DNA of 12,995 bases from DAOMNN01 sp050486545. GTDB lineage: Bacteria; Pseudomonadota; Gammaproteobacteria; Burkholderiales; Rhodocyclaceae. Location of the stretch: NCBI GenBank assembly GCA_050486545.1, contig JBJHDM010000077.1:1-12995 (forward strand). The letters are read 5' to 3'. Positions within the stretch are counted from its first letter, which is position 1, and the number at the start of each line of letters is the position of its first letter. Made by a program: the position numbers and the translations under genes. Shown piece by piece: positions 1 through 6,872 of the stretch. Below the pieces are notes generated by a model. That model made no database searches and had not been told where the DNA came from. It was given only the letters and a program-made list of their open reading frames with translations.

Positions 1-1397
1 CCGGTCCCGAGATGCACGTAGCGGCGCAGCATGCCCTCTTCGCGCCGGACGAACAGGAGCATCTTGGCGTGGGTCTTGTAGCCGAACACCCCGTAGACAA
101 CGTGGACCCCGACCTCCTCGAGCCGGTTGGCGAGCGCGATGTTGGCCTCTTCGTCGAAGCGCGCCATCAGCTCGAGCACGACGGTCACTTCCTTGCCCTT
201 GAGTGCAGCGCGTGCGAGATGTTCCATCAGCACGGAATCGGTGCCGGTGCGATACACGGTCATCTTGATCGCGAGCACCTGCGGGTCGTCGGCGGCCGAA
301 CGCAGCAGTTGAATCACCGGATTGAAGCTCTGGAACGGGTGATGTAGGAGAATGTCCTGCTTGCGGATCGCAGCGAACACGTCCTGCTTCTTCTCGAGCC
401 CCCGCGGGGTTCCGGGCATGAAGGTCGGATAGCTCAGGTCCGGACGGGCCACCCAGTCGGGGACCTGCATCAGCCGGACCAGGTTTACGATGCCGGGGGT
501 GCGATACAGATCGCGCCGGGCCAGCATGAAGTGCTGGAGCAGGAAAGCCTCCATCCGCTCGGAGCAGTTGTCGGCCACCTCCAGGCGGACCGCGTCGCCG
601 AAATGGCGTTGCTGCAGTTCGCCTTTGAGCGAGGTGCGCAAGTCCTTGACTTCCTCCTCATCGACGAAGAGATCCGAGTTGCGGGTGACCCGGAACTGAT
701 AGCAGCCCAACACCTGCATGCCGGAGAAGAGCTGGTCGACGTGGGCGTGAAGCACCGAAGAGAGGAAGACGAAAGTGTATTCGTGCTCGCAGATGTCGCG
801 GGGCAGGCGGATCACCCGGGGCAGGGCGCGCGGCGCCTGGACGATGGCGGTGCCCGAATCGCGTCCGAAGGCGTCCCGTCCCTCGAGTTCGATCGCGAAG
901 TTCAGGCTCTTGTTCAGCACCCGTGGAAACGGGTGTGCGGGATCGAGTCCGATCGGGGTCAGTACCGGGCTGACTTCGCGCTCGAAATACTCCTTGATCC
1001 AGATACCCTGCGCATCGGTCCACAGGCCGCGGCGCAGGAAGGTGATGCCTTCGGCTTCGAGCGCGGGAAGGATGTCGTCATTGAGCAGTTCGTACTGTTC
1101 CGCGATGATCGAATGGACCTCGCTGCTGACGCGTTCGAGCAGATCCACCGGGGTGAGACCGTCGCTTCCGGCGCTCCGGCTGCCGAGCCGGATCTGCTCC
1201 TTGATGCCCGAGACGCGGATCTCGAAGAACTCGTCGAGGTTGCTCGATACGATGCACAGGAAGCGCAGGCGTTCGAGCAGGGGAACCTTGCGATCGGCGG
1301 CCTGGGCCAGCACGCGCCGCTGGAAGCGCAGCAGCGACAGCTCGCGGTTGATGAAGTGTTCGGTCGGGTAGTTCTGCGCTCTCTGAGGTGCTCTCAT
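1..1397 (-). CDS. ppk1: Polyphosphate kinase 1 (PPK1), 3' end cut off by the window edge
   Basis: PPK1 reversibly polymerises the gamma-phosphate of ATP into inorganic polyphosphate. The visible 465 codons cover the N-terminal, head and first catalytic domains; the family is usually about 690 residues, so roughly the last third lies off the left edge. Recognisable motifs are NRELSLLRF (residues 17-25), SSNLDEFFEIRV (51-62, whose Asn53 matches the adenine-binding Asn of E. coli PPK), MTVYRTGTDS (379-388), ARFDEEANIAL (412-422) and YKTHAKM (440-446). His443 matches the autophosphorylated histidine of E. coli PPK (His435). The last codons, YVHLGT, enter the next conserved motif. The start is the ATG at 1395-1397, which places NREL where homologues have it; no strong ribosome-binding site is visible. 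The gene is divergent from ppx. The family assignment is very secure. Confidence 0.97.
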   Translation of the reverse strand, partial: MRAPQRAQNYPTEHFINRELSLLRFQRRVLAQAADRKVPLLERLRFLCIVSSNLDEFFEIRVSGIKEQIRLGSRSAGSDGLTPVDLLERVSSEVHSIIAEQYELLNDDILPALEAEGITFLRRGLWTDAQGIWIKEYFEREVSPVLTPIGLDPAHPFPRVLNKSLNFAIELEGRDAFGRDSGTAIVQAPRALPRVIRLPRDICEHEYTFVFLSSVLHAHVDQLFSGMQVLGCYQFRVTRNSDLFVDEEEVKDLRTSLKGELQQRHFGDAVRLEVADNCSERMEAFLLQHFMLARRDLYRTPGIVNLVRLMQVPDWVARPDLSYPTFMPGTPRGLEKKQDVFAAIRKQDILLHHPFQSFNPVIQLLRSAADDPQVLAIKMTVYRTGTDSVLMEHLARAALKGKEVTVVLELMARFDEEANIALANRLEEVGVHVVYGVFGYKTHAKMLLFVRREEGMLRRYVHLGT

Positions 1398-1516
1398 CGT
1401 GATCTCGTGCGACGGGTGCCGGGCCGGTTCGAATCGTATAACGAAGACATTGCGGCTAGCTTACCGCAGAGTGCCGTGCAGCCGACATTCTGACACGGCG
1501 ATCGCTTACGCAGAAC

Positions 1517-1669
1517 GCGTAGGGCGGCTTCGCGAAGCAAGCCGCCAATCGGCGGTTGGATCGCGGTATGCATCGGAATTCAACGGTCTTCAGCGGTTTG
1601 TTGTCCGGCCGCCTTGCGCTCGATGCGCACATTGGTGGATTGCGCCTTCGGCGCGAATTCACCCTACGC
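1517..1669. repeat. 153-bp MITE/REP-like element with terminal inverted repeats
   Basis: The ends are 18-nt imperfect inverted repeats. Reading inwards, the left end is GCGTAGGGCGGCTTCGCG (1517-1534) and the right end, on the opposite strand, is GCGTAGGGTGAATTCGCG (1652-1669), identical at 15 of 18 positions. Each end folds into its own hairpin. The left one is GGCGGCTT/AAGCCGCC (1523-1530 with 1539-1546), holding a 12-nt perfect palindrome at 1527-1538. The right one is GCGCC-TTC-GGCGC (1642-1654) extended by GGTG/CACC. No transposase or long ORF lies inside. From memory, GTAGGG(C/T)GGATTCGCG-type palindromic repeats are common between genes in proteobacteria, which supports a non-autonomous mobile repeat. 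No clear target-site duplication is visible, so the exact boundaries are approximate. Confidence 0.65.
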
Positions 1670-1785
1670 CCTGAGCCGCAGCCAGTGCAATTGCCGCGAC
1701 CGCCATGACGTCCATGTGTGCGATTGCCGTGGACATTCTGACCGCATGGCTGCGGTCGGTTGCGGAGCGGATTCCCGTGCTGGAT

Positions 1786-1807
1786 GCATTCGTACGAATG
1801 CTAGAAT
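1786..1807 (+). promoter_or_regulatory. Candidate ppx promoter with a 16-bp palindromic operator
   Basis: GCATTCGTACGAATGC (1786-1801) is its own perfect reverse complement. It is immediately followed by TAGAAT (1802-1807), which differs from the sigma-70 -10 consensus at one position. The palindrome therefore fills the -35/-10 spacer. That position suits a repressor, or an activator that distorts the spacer. No good -35 hexamer is seen at the expected distance. The predicted transcript would start near 1814, about 37 nt before the ppx ATG. Which protein binds is unknown. Confidence 0.4.
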
Positions 1808-1850
1808 GCCGCACACCCCGACCCCGGACAGGACGCCCGCTCTCCGAATC

Positions 1851-3353
1851 ATGACGCATGAACTGATCGCTGCGATCGATCTGGGTTCGAACAGCTTCCG
1901 GCTGCAGGTAGGCCGGATCGTCAACGATCAGATCTACCCCCTCGACGGGCTGAAGGAACCGGTCCGGCTCGCGGCCGGCCTGTCGGCCGACAAGCTGCTC
2001 GATACGCCGGCCCAAGAACGTGCGCTCGAGGCGCTTCGCCGATTCAACGAGCGTCTGCGGGGGTTTCGTCCCGACTCCGTCCGGGCCGTGGCGACCAACA
2101 CCTTGCGCGTGGCCAAGAACGCCCCGGAATTCCTGGTCCGGGCCGAGGCGGCGCTGGGGGTTCCGATCGAGGTCATCGCCGGCCGCGAGGAAGCACGGCT
2201 GATCTATGTCGGCGTCGCCCACACGCTTCCCGAGCCTCATCGCCAGCAACTGGTCGTCGACATCGGTGGGGGATCGACCGAGTTCATCATCGGGCGCAGC
2301 TTCGAGCCGATCGTGCTCGAATCGCTCTACATGGGATGTGTGACATTCAGTCTGCGCTTCTTTCCCGACGGCCGTATCGACAAACGCAGTCTCAAGGAAG
2401 CGGAACTGGCGGCCCGGCGGGAACTGCAGGCGATCGCCCACCTCTATCGGGAGACCGGATGGGAGCAGGCGGTCGGCTCGAGCGGATCGGCCAAGGCCCT
2501 CGTCGATGTGCTGGAACAGAACGGCCTGTCGGAGACGGGCATCACGCTCGAAGGTCTCGAGAAACTGCGCGCGATCCTGCTGAGTGCGGGGGGGCTGAAC
2601 CGCCTCGACCTGGCCGGTCTCAAGGGGGATCGTACCCCGGTGATCCTTGGAGGCTTCGCGATCATGTCGGCCGTGTTCAAGGAATTCGAGCTCGAACACA
2701 TGGTGTTCTCGGAAGGGGCCCTGCGCCTGGGCGTCCTGTACGACCTGCTGGGACGTTATCACCACCATGATCTTCGCGACGCGACGGTATCCGAGTTCAT
2801 CACCCGCTACCGCATCGACAGAGGGCATGCCGAGGCCGTCGCCGACACGGCCTGCCACCTGCTGGTCTGCCTCGAACCGGATACGGCCGACCCGGACCAT
2901 CCGGACCGACGCTTTCTCTACTGGGCGTCCATGCTCCATGAGATCGGCGTGTCGGTCGCGCATTCGAGCTACCACAAACACAGCGCCTATATCCTGGGAA
3001 ACGCGGACATGCCGGGGTTCTCGCGGATGGACCAGGGGCGCCTCGCACGCATCGTCCTGGGGCATCGCGGCAAGCTCGCGCGGGTTTCCGGGATCGAGGA
3101 GGACAGCCCCGACTGGATGCTGATCGTGTGCCTGCGCCTGGCGTGCATTCTGCATCGCGCCCGCGATGGGCGCGGCTTGCCGCCGATCGCGATCGAACGC
3201 ACGCCGAAGGGGTTCGCCGTTTCGCTGAAGGAAGGGTGGTTGAAGCGGCTGCCACTGACGGCGGCTGCGCTGGAGGAGGAGCAGCGACAATGGCTTTCGG
3301 TCGGGCGTGGACTCGCGATCCGGACCGATGAAGACGGGCCGGAGTCCGACTGA
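1851..3353 (+). CDS. ppx: Exopolyphosphatase, Ppx/GppA family
   Basis: It releases terminal phosphate from polyphosphate, and in related enzymes from pppGpp. The 500-aa product has the usual two-part layout. The N-terminal actin/hsp70-like phosphatase fold starts with AAIDLGSNSFRL (7-18) and continues with VATNTLR (80-86), GREEARLIY (111-119, containing the catalytic Glu) and VVDIGGGSTEF (135-145). The C-terminal helical half carries an HD-like region around residues 358-395 (MLHEIG, SSYHKHSAYIL). The ATG at 1851 starts four residues before the first strand, as in homologues. An in-frame ATG at 1806 exists but would overlap the -10-like box. No obvious Shine-Dalgarno sequence precedes 1851. 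The stop is only 4 nt before the lipid-transport permease, implying co-transcription. Paralogous GppA cannot be excluded by eye, but the neighbouring ppk1 favours Ppx. Confidence 0.95.
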   Translation: MTHELIAAIDLGSNSFRLQVGRIVNDQIYPLDGLKEPVRLAAGLSADKLLDTPAQERALEALRRFNERLRGFRPDSVRAVATNTLRVAKNAPEFLVRAEAALGVPIEVIAGREEARLIYVGVAHTLPEPHRQQLVVDIGGGSTEFIIGRSFEPIVLESLYMGCVTFSLRFFPDGRIDKRSLKEAELAARRELQAIAHLYRETGWEQAVGSSGSAKALVDVLEQNGLSETGITLEGLEKLRAILLSAGGLNRLDLAGLKGDRTPVILGGFAIMSAVFKEFELEHMVFSEGALRLGVLYDLLGRYHHHDLRDATVSEFITRYRIDRGHAEAVADTACHLLVCLEPDTADPDHPDRRFLYWASMLHEIGVSVAHSSYHKHSAYILGNADMPGFSRMDQGRLARIVLGHRGKLARVSGIEEDSPDWMLIVCLRLACILHRARDGRGLPPIAIERTPKGFAVSLKEGWLKRLPLTAAALEEEQRQWLSVGRGLAIRTDEDGPESD

Positions 3354-3357
3354 CACC

Positions 3358-4482
3358 ATGCCTGACCGGCAACACCGCCCCACGGTAGCGCTCGATCGTT
3401 CGCAGCCTCCGACGATCCGCGTGTCGGGCGACTGGACCTTGCGTGCGCTGACGCCGAGGCTTGCGGCGATCCGAAAGGGGCTCGCGAGCGGTGGGCCGCA
3501 AACGCACTGGGAACTGGACGGGATAAGCCGGCTGGACAGCTTCGGTGCGGCGATGCTGTGGCGCGCGTGGGGCCGGAAATGGCCCGACCACGTTTCGGTC
3601 TCTGCGGAACACCGTCAAATCCTCGACGAGTTCGGAACCGACACGGCCGTCGCGCTCCCACGGCCCGCAACCCGTACGGCCGCCGATCGGGTCGTCGGAT
3701 TGGGATCGAGCGTGCTCGCCTTTGGCGAGCACGTCCTGGATTTCGTGCGGCTCATCGGTCAGCTCGGGCTCGATCTGTTGTATCTGCTGCGCTATCCGCG
3801 CGACTGGCCGCTTCGGGAGATCTCGGCCAACGTGTTCAAGGTCGGGGTGCGCGCAATGCCCGTGGCTGCGCTCGTGGGTTTTCTGATCGGGGTGGTGCTG
3901 TCCTACCTTTCGGCGCTGCAACTGCAGGCTTTCGGCGCCGATATCTTCATCGTCAATATCCTGGGGCTGGGCATCATCCGGGAACTCGGTCCCGTGCTCG
4001 TGTCGATCCTCGTCGCCGGCCGCTCCGGCTCGGCGATGACGGCCCAGCTCGGGGTCATGCGGGTGACCGAAGAGATCGATGCACTGGCCGCCATGGGCAT
4101 CTCGCGCAGCCAGCGCCTGGTCCTGCCCAAGGTGATCGCCCTCAGCCTGGCGATGCCCTTGCTCGTGTTATGGACCTCGGCGATCGCATTGTTCGGGGGC
4201 ATGGTTTCAGCATGGGTCCAGATGGATCTGAGTTTCGGCTTCTTCATCGATACCCTGCCCAGGGTGGTTCCGATCGCGAACCTGTACATCGGGCTCGCCA
4301 AGGGGGTGGTGTTCGGACTACTCATTGCGCTGATCGCATGCCATTTCGGCCTGCGGGTCAAACCGAACACCGAGAGTCTGTCGGCGAACACGACCGCCTC
4401 CGTCGTGACTTCGATCACCGTGGTGATCCTCGTCGATGCGGTGTTCGCGATCGCGACGCGATCCATCGGAGTGCCGCTGTGA
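3358..4482 (+). CDS. mlaE: MlaE-family lipid ABC transporter permease with N-terminal STAS-like domain
   Basis: This is the inner-membrane permease subunit of an MCE-type (phospho)lipid transporter. It has 374 residues, about 110 more than E. coli MlaE. The extra N-terminal part (about 1-105) looks like a STAS domain fused in cis, with ELDGISRLDSFGAAML at 52-67 resembling the conserved Asp-Ser turn of MlaB. The permease domain (about 125-374) has the family hallmark LGIIRELGPVL (204-214), VAGRSGSAM (219-227) and MRVTEEIDALAAMGI (234-248), with about five hydrophobic segments. ATG 3358 is preferred because it lies 4 nt after the ppx stop. In-frame ATGs at 3307 and 3328 would overlap ppx, and a GGAG at 3341-3344 could serve ATG 3358 only at a long spacing. 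The 3' end overlaps the ATPase gene by 4 nt. The exact lipid and direction of transport are not readable. Confidence 0.93.
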   Translation: MPDRQHRPTVALDRSQPPTIRVSGDWTLRALTPRLAAIRKGLASGGPQTHWELDGISRLDSFGAAMLWRAWGRKWPDHVSVSAEHRQILDEFGTDTAVALPRPATRTAADRVVGLGSSVLAFGEHVLDFVRLIGQLGLDLLYLLRYPRDWPLREISANVFKVGVRAMPVAALVGFLIGVVLSYLSALQLQAFGADIFIVNILGLGIIRELGPVLVSILVAGRSGSAMTAQLGVMRVTEEIDALAAMGISRSQRLVLPKVIALSLAMPLLVLWTSAIALFGGMVSAWVQMDLSFGFFIDTLPRVVPIANLYIGLAKGVVFGLLIALIACHFGLRVKPNTESLSANTTASVVTSITVVILVDAVFAIATRSIGVPL

Positions 4483-5255
4483 ACGATGCGTTCGTCATCG
4501 AACTCGCGGGCGTCGTCACGCGATTCGGCCCGACCGTGGTGCATGAGGGACTCGACCTGCTCGTACGTGAGGGGGAGATGGTCGCGTTGGTCGGTGGTTC
4601 CGGCAGCGGCAAGACCACCTTGCTGCGCCACCTGATCGGTCTCACGCATCCGGCTGCCGGGTCGGTTTCGCTGTTCGGCGAACCCTTGTTCGAAGGAAAC
4701 GTCCGGCGGCAGCGGGCCCGCAGGCGGCGGTTCGGCGTATTGTTCCAGCAGGGCGCGTTGTTCTCGGCGCTCAACGTCGCGGAGAATATCGGCTTTCCGT
4801 TGAAGGAGCTGGGGATCGCAACCGAACCCGAGATTCGCGATCTGGTCGCACAGAAGATGGCGATGGTCGAACTCGAGCCGGAACATGCCCTGTTGATGCC
4901 CGCCGAGCTTTCGGGCGGCATGGTCAAGCGGGTCGCACTGGCCCGTGCGTTGATGCTCGAACCGGAACTGCTCCTGCTCGACGAACCTACGGCGGGGCTG
5001 GATCCGGAGCGCAGCGCAGCCTTCATCCGCTTGATCCGGGCGCTGCATCGGCGGTTGCGGCTCACCGTGGTGCTCGTGACGCACGATATCGACACGTTGG
5101 TCGCGCTTTCGACGAAAATCGCAGTACTGGCCGATCGCAGGATCGTGAGCTATGCGGGACTCGCCGAGACGCTCGAGGTCGAACACCCGTTCATCCGGCG
5201 CTTTTTCGGCGGAGAACAAGGACGACGGGCGCTGGCACGCCACACGGAGGATTGA
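4479..5255 (+). CDS. mlaF: MlaF-family lipid ABC transporter ATP-binding protein
   Basis: This cytoplasmic ATPase drives the MlaE-type permease. The 258-aa protein has all ABC motifs in order: Walker A GGSGSGKT (39-46), Q-loop Gln90 in LFQQG, signature LSGGM (144-148), Walker B LLLLDEP (164-170, catalytic Glu169), D-loop GLD (173-175) and switch His202 in LVTHD. LSGGM followed by VKR is typical of the MlaF/Ttg2A group rather than the more general LSGGQ. Translation most likely starts at GTG 4479, inside a GTGA overlap with the permease stop. No in-frame ATG exists before the Walker A region, and the GTG gives the normal N-terminus. The overlap implies translational coupling. The stop overlaps the next ATG by one base (TGATG). 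Confidence 0.95.
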   Translation: MNDAFVIELAGVVTRFGPTVVHEGLDLLVREGEMVALVGGSGSGKTTLLRHLIGLTHPAAGSVSLFGEPLFEGNVRRQRARRRRFGVLFQQGALFSALNVAENIGFPLKELGIATEPEIRDLVAQKMAMVELEPEHALLMPAELSGGMVKRVALARALMLEPELLLLDEPTAGLDPERSAAFIRLIRALHRRLRLTVVLVTHDIDTLVALSTKIAVLADRRIVSYAGLAETLEVEHPFIRRFFGGEQGRRALARHTED

Positions 5256-6199
5256 TGGAGAATCGCGCACATGCATTGGCCGCGGGCCTGTTCGCACTGT
5301 TGCTGGGTGCGGCGGCATTGTTCTCGATCTGGTGGTTCTCGGGGGATCGCGAGCACCTGAACGAGTACGAACTGGTCGCCACCGGCAACATCACGGGATT
5401 GAACCCGCAGGCCACGGTGCGATACCGGGGCATGTCCGCCGGAAAGGTCACGAGCATCCGGATCGATCCGGCCGATCCGCGCAACATTCTCGTCCGCGTG
5501 GGCATTCGGCCGGAGATTCCGATCACCCGCGGTACGCGTGCCAGTCTGGGCTATCAGGGCGTGACCGGGCTGGCCTTCGTCCAGCTCAACGATCGTGGCG
5601 AGGATCCGACGCCGTTGACGGCCGACGAAGCGCGGTTGCCCCGCCTGTCGCTCGAAGCCGGCGTGTTCGACCAACTCACCGATAGCGCGACGCAGACTCT
5701 GGAGCGCTTCACGGCAATTGCCGAGCAGCTCGGCGCGTTCTTCGACGAAAGGAACCTGGCGCGATTCCGCGCGGCACTGGAGAACCTGGAATCGGCCACG
5801 ACCGGAATCGACCGGACGTTCGAGGAAGCGCCGGAAACCCTGGCGGCGATCCGTTCGGTGTTCACGCCGGAGAATACCCGGCGCATCGCATCCATTCTCG
5901 CCAATGTCGATGCAACCACCGCCGAAGCCGGTCCGACGGTCGTCGAACTTCGGCAGCTCATGACACGGTTCGATGCGGTGTTGGGTACCATTGACGACAT
6001 GGCGCGGCTGACCGGGGACTCCCTGATCGACCGCACCTTGCCGCAACTGGAGCGTCTGCTGGCAGACCTGGCCGATACGTCGCTCCGCATGGGTCGGCTG
6101 GTCGACGAGGTCGAAGCCTCGCCGCAGATCCTGTTTACCGGCCGCAGTGAACGGCGGCCGGGTCCCGGAGAGGCCGGATTCGAAGCCCGCAACCGCTGA
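5255..6199 (+). CDS. mlaD: MlaD-like MCE-domain lipid-binding protein
   Basis: This is the periplasmic, membrane-anchored substrate-binding subunit of the lipid transporter. One N-terminal transmembrane helix (about 7-28) is followed by a single MCE domain (about 38-115), with GNITGLNPQATVRYRGM (44-60), GKVTSIRID (63-71) and GYQGVTGLAFVQL (99-111). The remaining 200 residues are helical and alanine/leucine/glutamate rich, suggesting a coiled-coil extension. At 314 residues it is much longer than E. coli MlaD (about 180), and it has one MCE domain, unlike the multi-MCE PqiB and YebT. A GGAGG (5246-5250) sits 4 nt before ATG 5255; a TTG directly upstream is a less likely start. Because MlaB and MlaC are absent from the window, the symbol marks family rather than proven orthology. 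Confidence 0.9.
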   Translation: MENRAHALAAGLFALLLGAAALFSIWWFSGDREHLNEYELVATGNITGLNPQATVRYRGMSAGKVTSIRIDPADPRNILVRVGIRPEIPITRGTRASLGYQGVTGLAFVQLNDRGEDPTPLTADEARLPRLSLEAGVFDQLTDSATQTLERFTAIAEQLGAFFDERNLARFRAALENLESATTGIDRTFEEAPETLAAIRSVFTPENTRRIASILANVDATTAEAGPTVVELRQLMTRFDAVLGTIDDMARLTGDSLIDRTLPQLERLLADLADTSLRMGRLVDEVEASPQILFTGRSERRPGPGEAGFEARNR

Positions 6200-6222
6200 C
6201 CTGGTTTGAAGGAAGCGCTTTC

Positions 6223-6828
6223 ATGACGATTGTCCGCTACGGTCCGATTCTCGTGCTGTCGTGGCTGCTTGCGGCCTGTTCCACCCTGGTGACGCCGCCG
6301 GCGGCCTTCTCGATCTACGATCTCGGACTGCCGCCTCCTGCCCCGCGCGGAGAGCGGATCGTGCCCGCACAGGTCGAGTTGCGTACCCCTTCCTGGCTTG
6401 CATCGTCGGCGATGCACTACCGGTTCGACGATGTGAATCCAGCCTCTCGCGAGGTGTATGCGGAGAGCCGATGGGCCGGGCAGCCGGCGGAAATGTTGCA
6501 ACGCCTGTTGTCGGCGCCCTTGAGTGGCGGCGATGCGAAGACGGGGCATTGTCGCCTGCGTATCGAACTGGACGAGTTTGCGCAGGTTTTCGAGGACGCG
6601 GATCGCAGCCATGCGTTCCTCCTCGCACGGGCCGAGCTGCTGCCGGCCCGCAGCGATGCCGCGCTGGCCGGGCGCGTGTTCGACATCCGCGTGGAGGCGC
6701 CTACTGCCAATGCGGCGGGCGGTGTGGACGCACACCGTCGGGCTGCACGCAACCTCGTCGAGGAGGTCGGAGTGTGGTTGCGGATCGACACCCTCGGGGA
6801 GGAGGTTGCCGGCGCATGTCGCCCCTGA
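6223..6828 (+). CDS. ABC-type transport auxiliary lipoprotein (PqiC-like)
   Basis: This appears to be the outer-membrane lipoprotein partner of the MCE transporter. The 201-aa product starts with a lipoprotein signal peptide: hydrophobic stretch at 8-16 and lipobox LAAC with Cys19. Ser at +2 predicts Lol-dependent transport to the outer membrane. The early mature part (SIYDLGLPPPAPRGE) matches the YxLg start of the ABC_trans_aux/PqiC family as I remember it, and the 200-residue length is typical. A GAAGGA (6208-6213) lies 9 nt before the ATG. The gene follows mlaD by 23 nt, so it is probably the last gene of the transport unit. The family call rests on position and short motifs, so it is less certain than its neighbours. 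It would link the MCE tunnel to the outer membrane. Confidence 0.82.
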   Translation: MTIVRYGPILVLSWLLAACSTLVTPPAAFSIYDLGLPPPAPRGERIVPAQVELRTPSWLASSAMHYRFDDVNPASREVYAESRWAGQPAEMLQRLLSAPLSGGDAKTGHCRLRIELDEFAQVFEDADRSHAFLLARAELLPARSDAALAGRVFDIRVEAPTANAAGGVDAHRRAARNLVEEVGVWLRIDTLGEEVAGACRP

Positions 6829-6872
6829 ACCGGGGCTGGACGGTTGCACGATTGAATGAGAAGGGAGAAATC

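Larger units (their letters stand above)
1398..1850. other. Divergent ppk1-ppx intergenic region
   Basis: This 453-bp stretch has no convincing gene; open frames through it are short and match no family I recognise. It contains three structures: a 153-bp element with terminal inverted repeats (1517-1669); a perfect 7-bp stem with a 4-nt loop (1740-1757, GACCGCA/TGCGGTC) that has no T tract; and a perfect 16-bp palindrome touching a TAGAAT box (1786-1807). A weak -10-like TATACG can be read on the minus strand about 40 nt upstream of ppk1, without a matching -35. I could not recognise a Pho box. Confidence 0.7.

Noticed and set aside
531..1493. Long plus-strand open frame (about 320 codons) across the left end
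   Set aside because: It lies antisense to ppk1, whose motifs are unmistakable on the minus strand; the plus-strand product shows no domain and is a GC-rich shadow frame.
1740..1757. 7-bp perfect stem with 4-nt loop upstream of ppx, considered as a terminator or leader structure
   Set aside because: It lies upstream of the presumed transcription start and has no T tract; no function can be supported.
1659..3383. Long minus-strand open frame (about 574 codons)
   Set aside because: It is the antisense of ppx, whose plus-strand product is full length with clear motifs; the reverse product is low-complexity and Arg/Gln rich.
3903..5318. Minus-strand open frame opposite mlaE/mlaF
   Set aside because: Both plus-strand genes in this stretch have full sets of family motifs; the reverse frame crosses their junction with no domain of its own.
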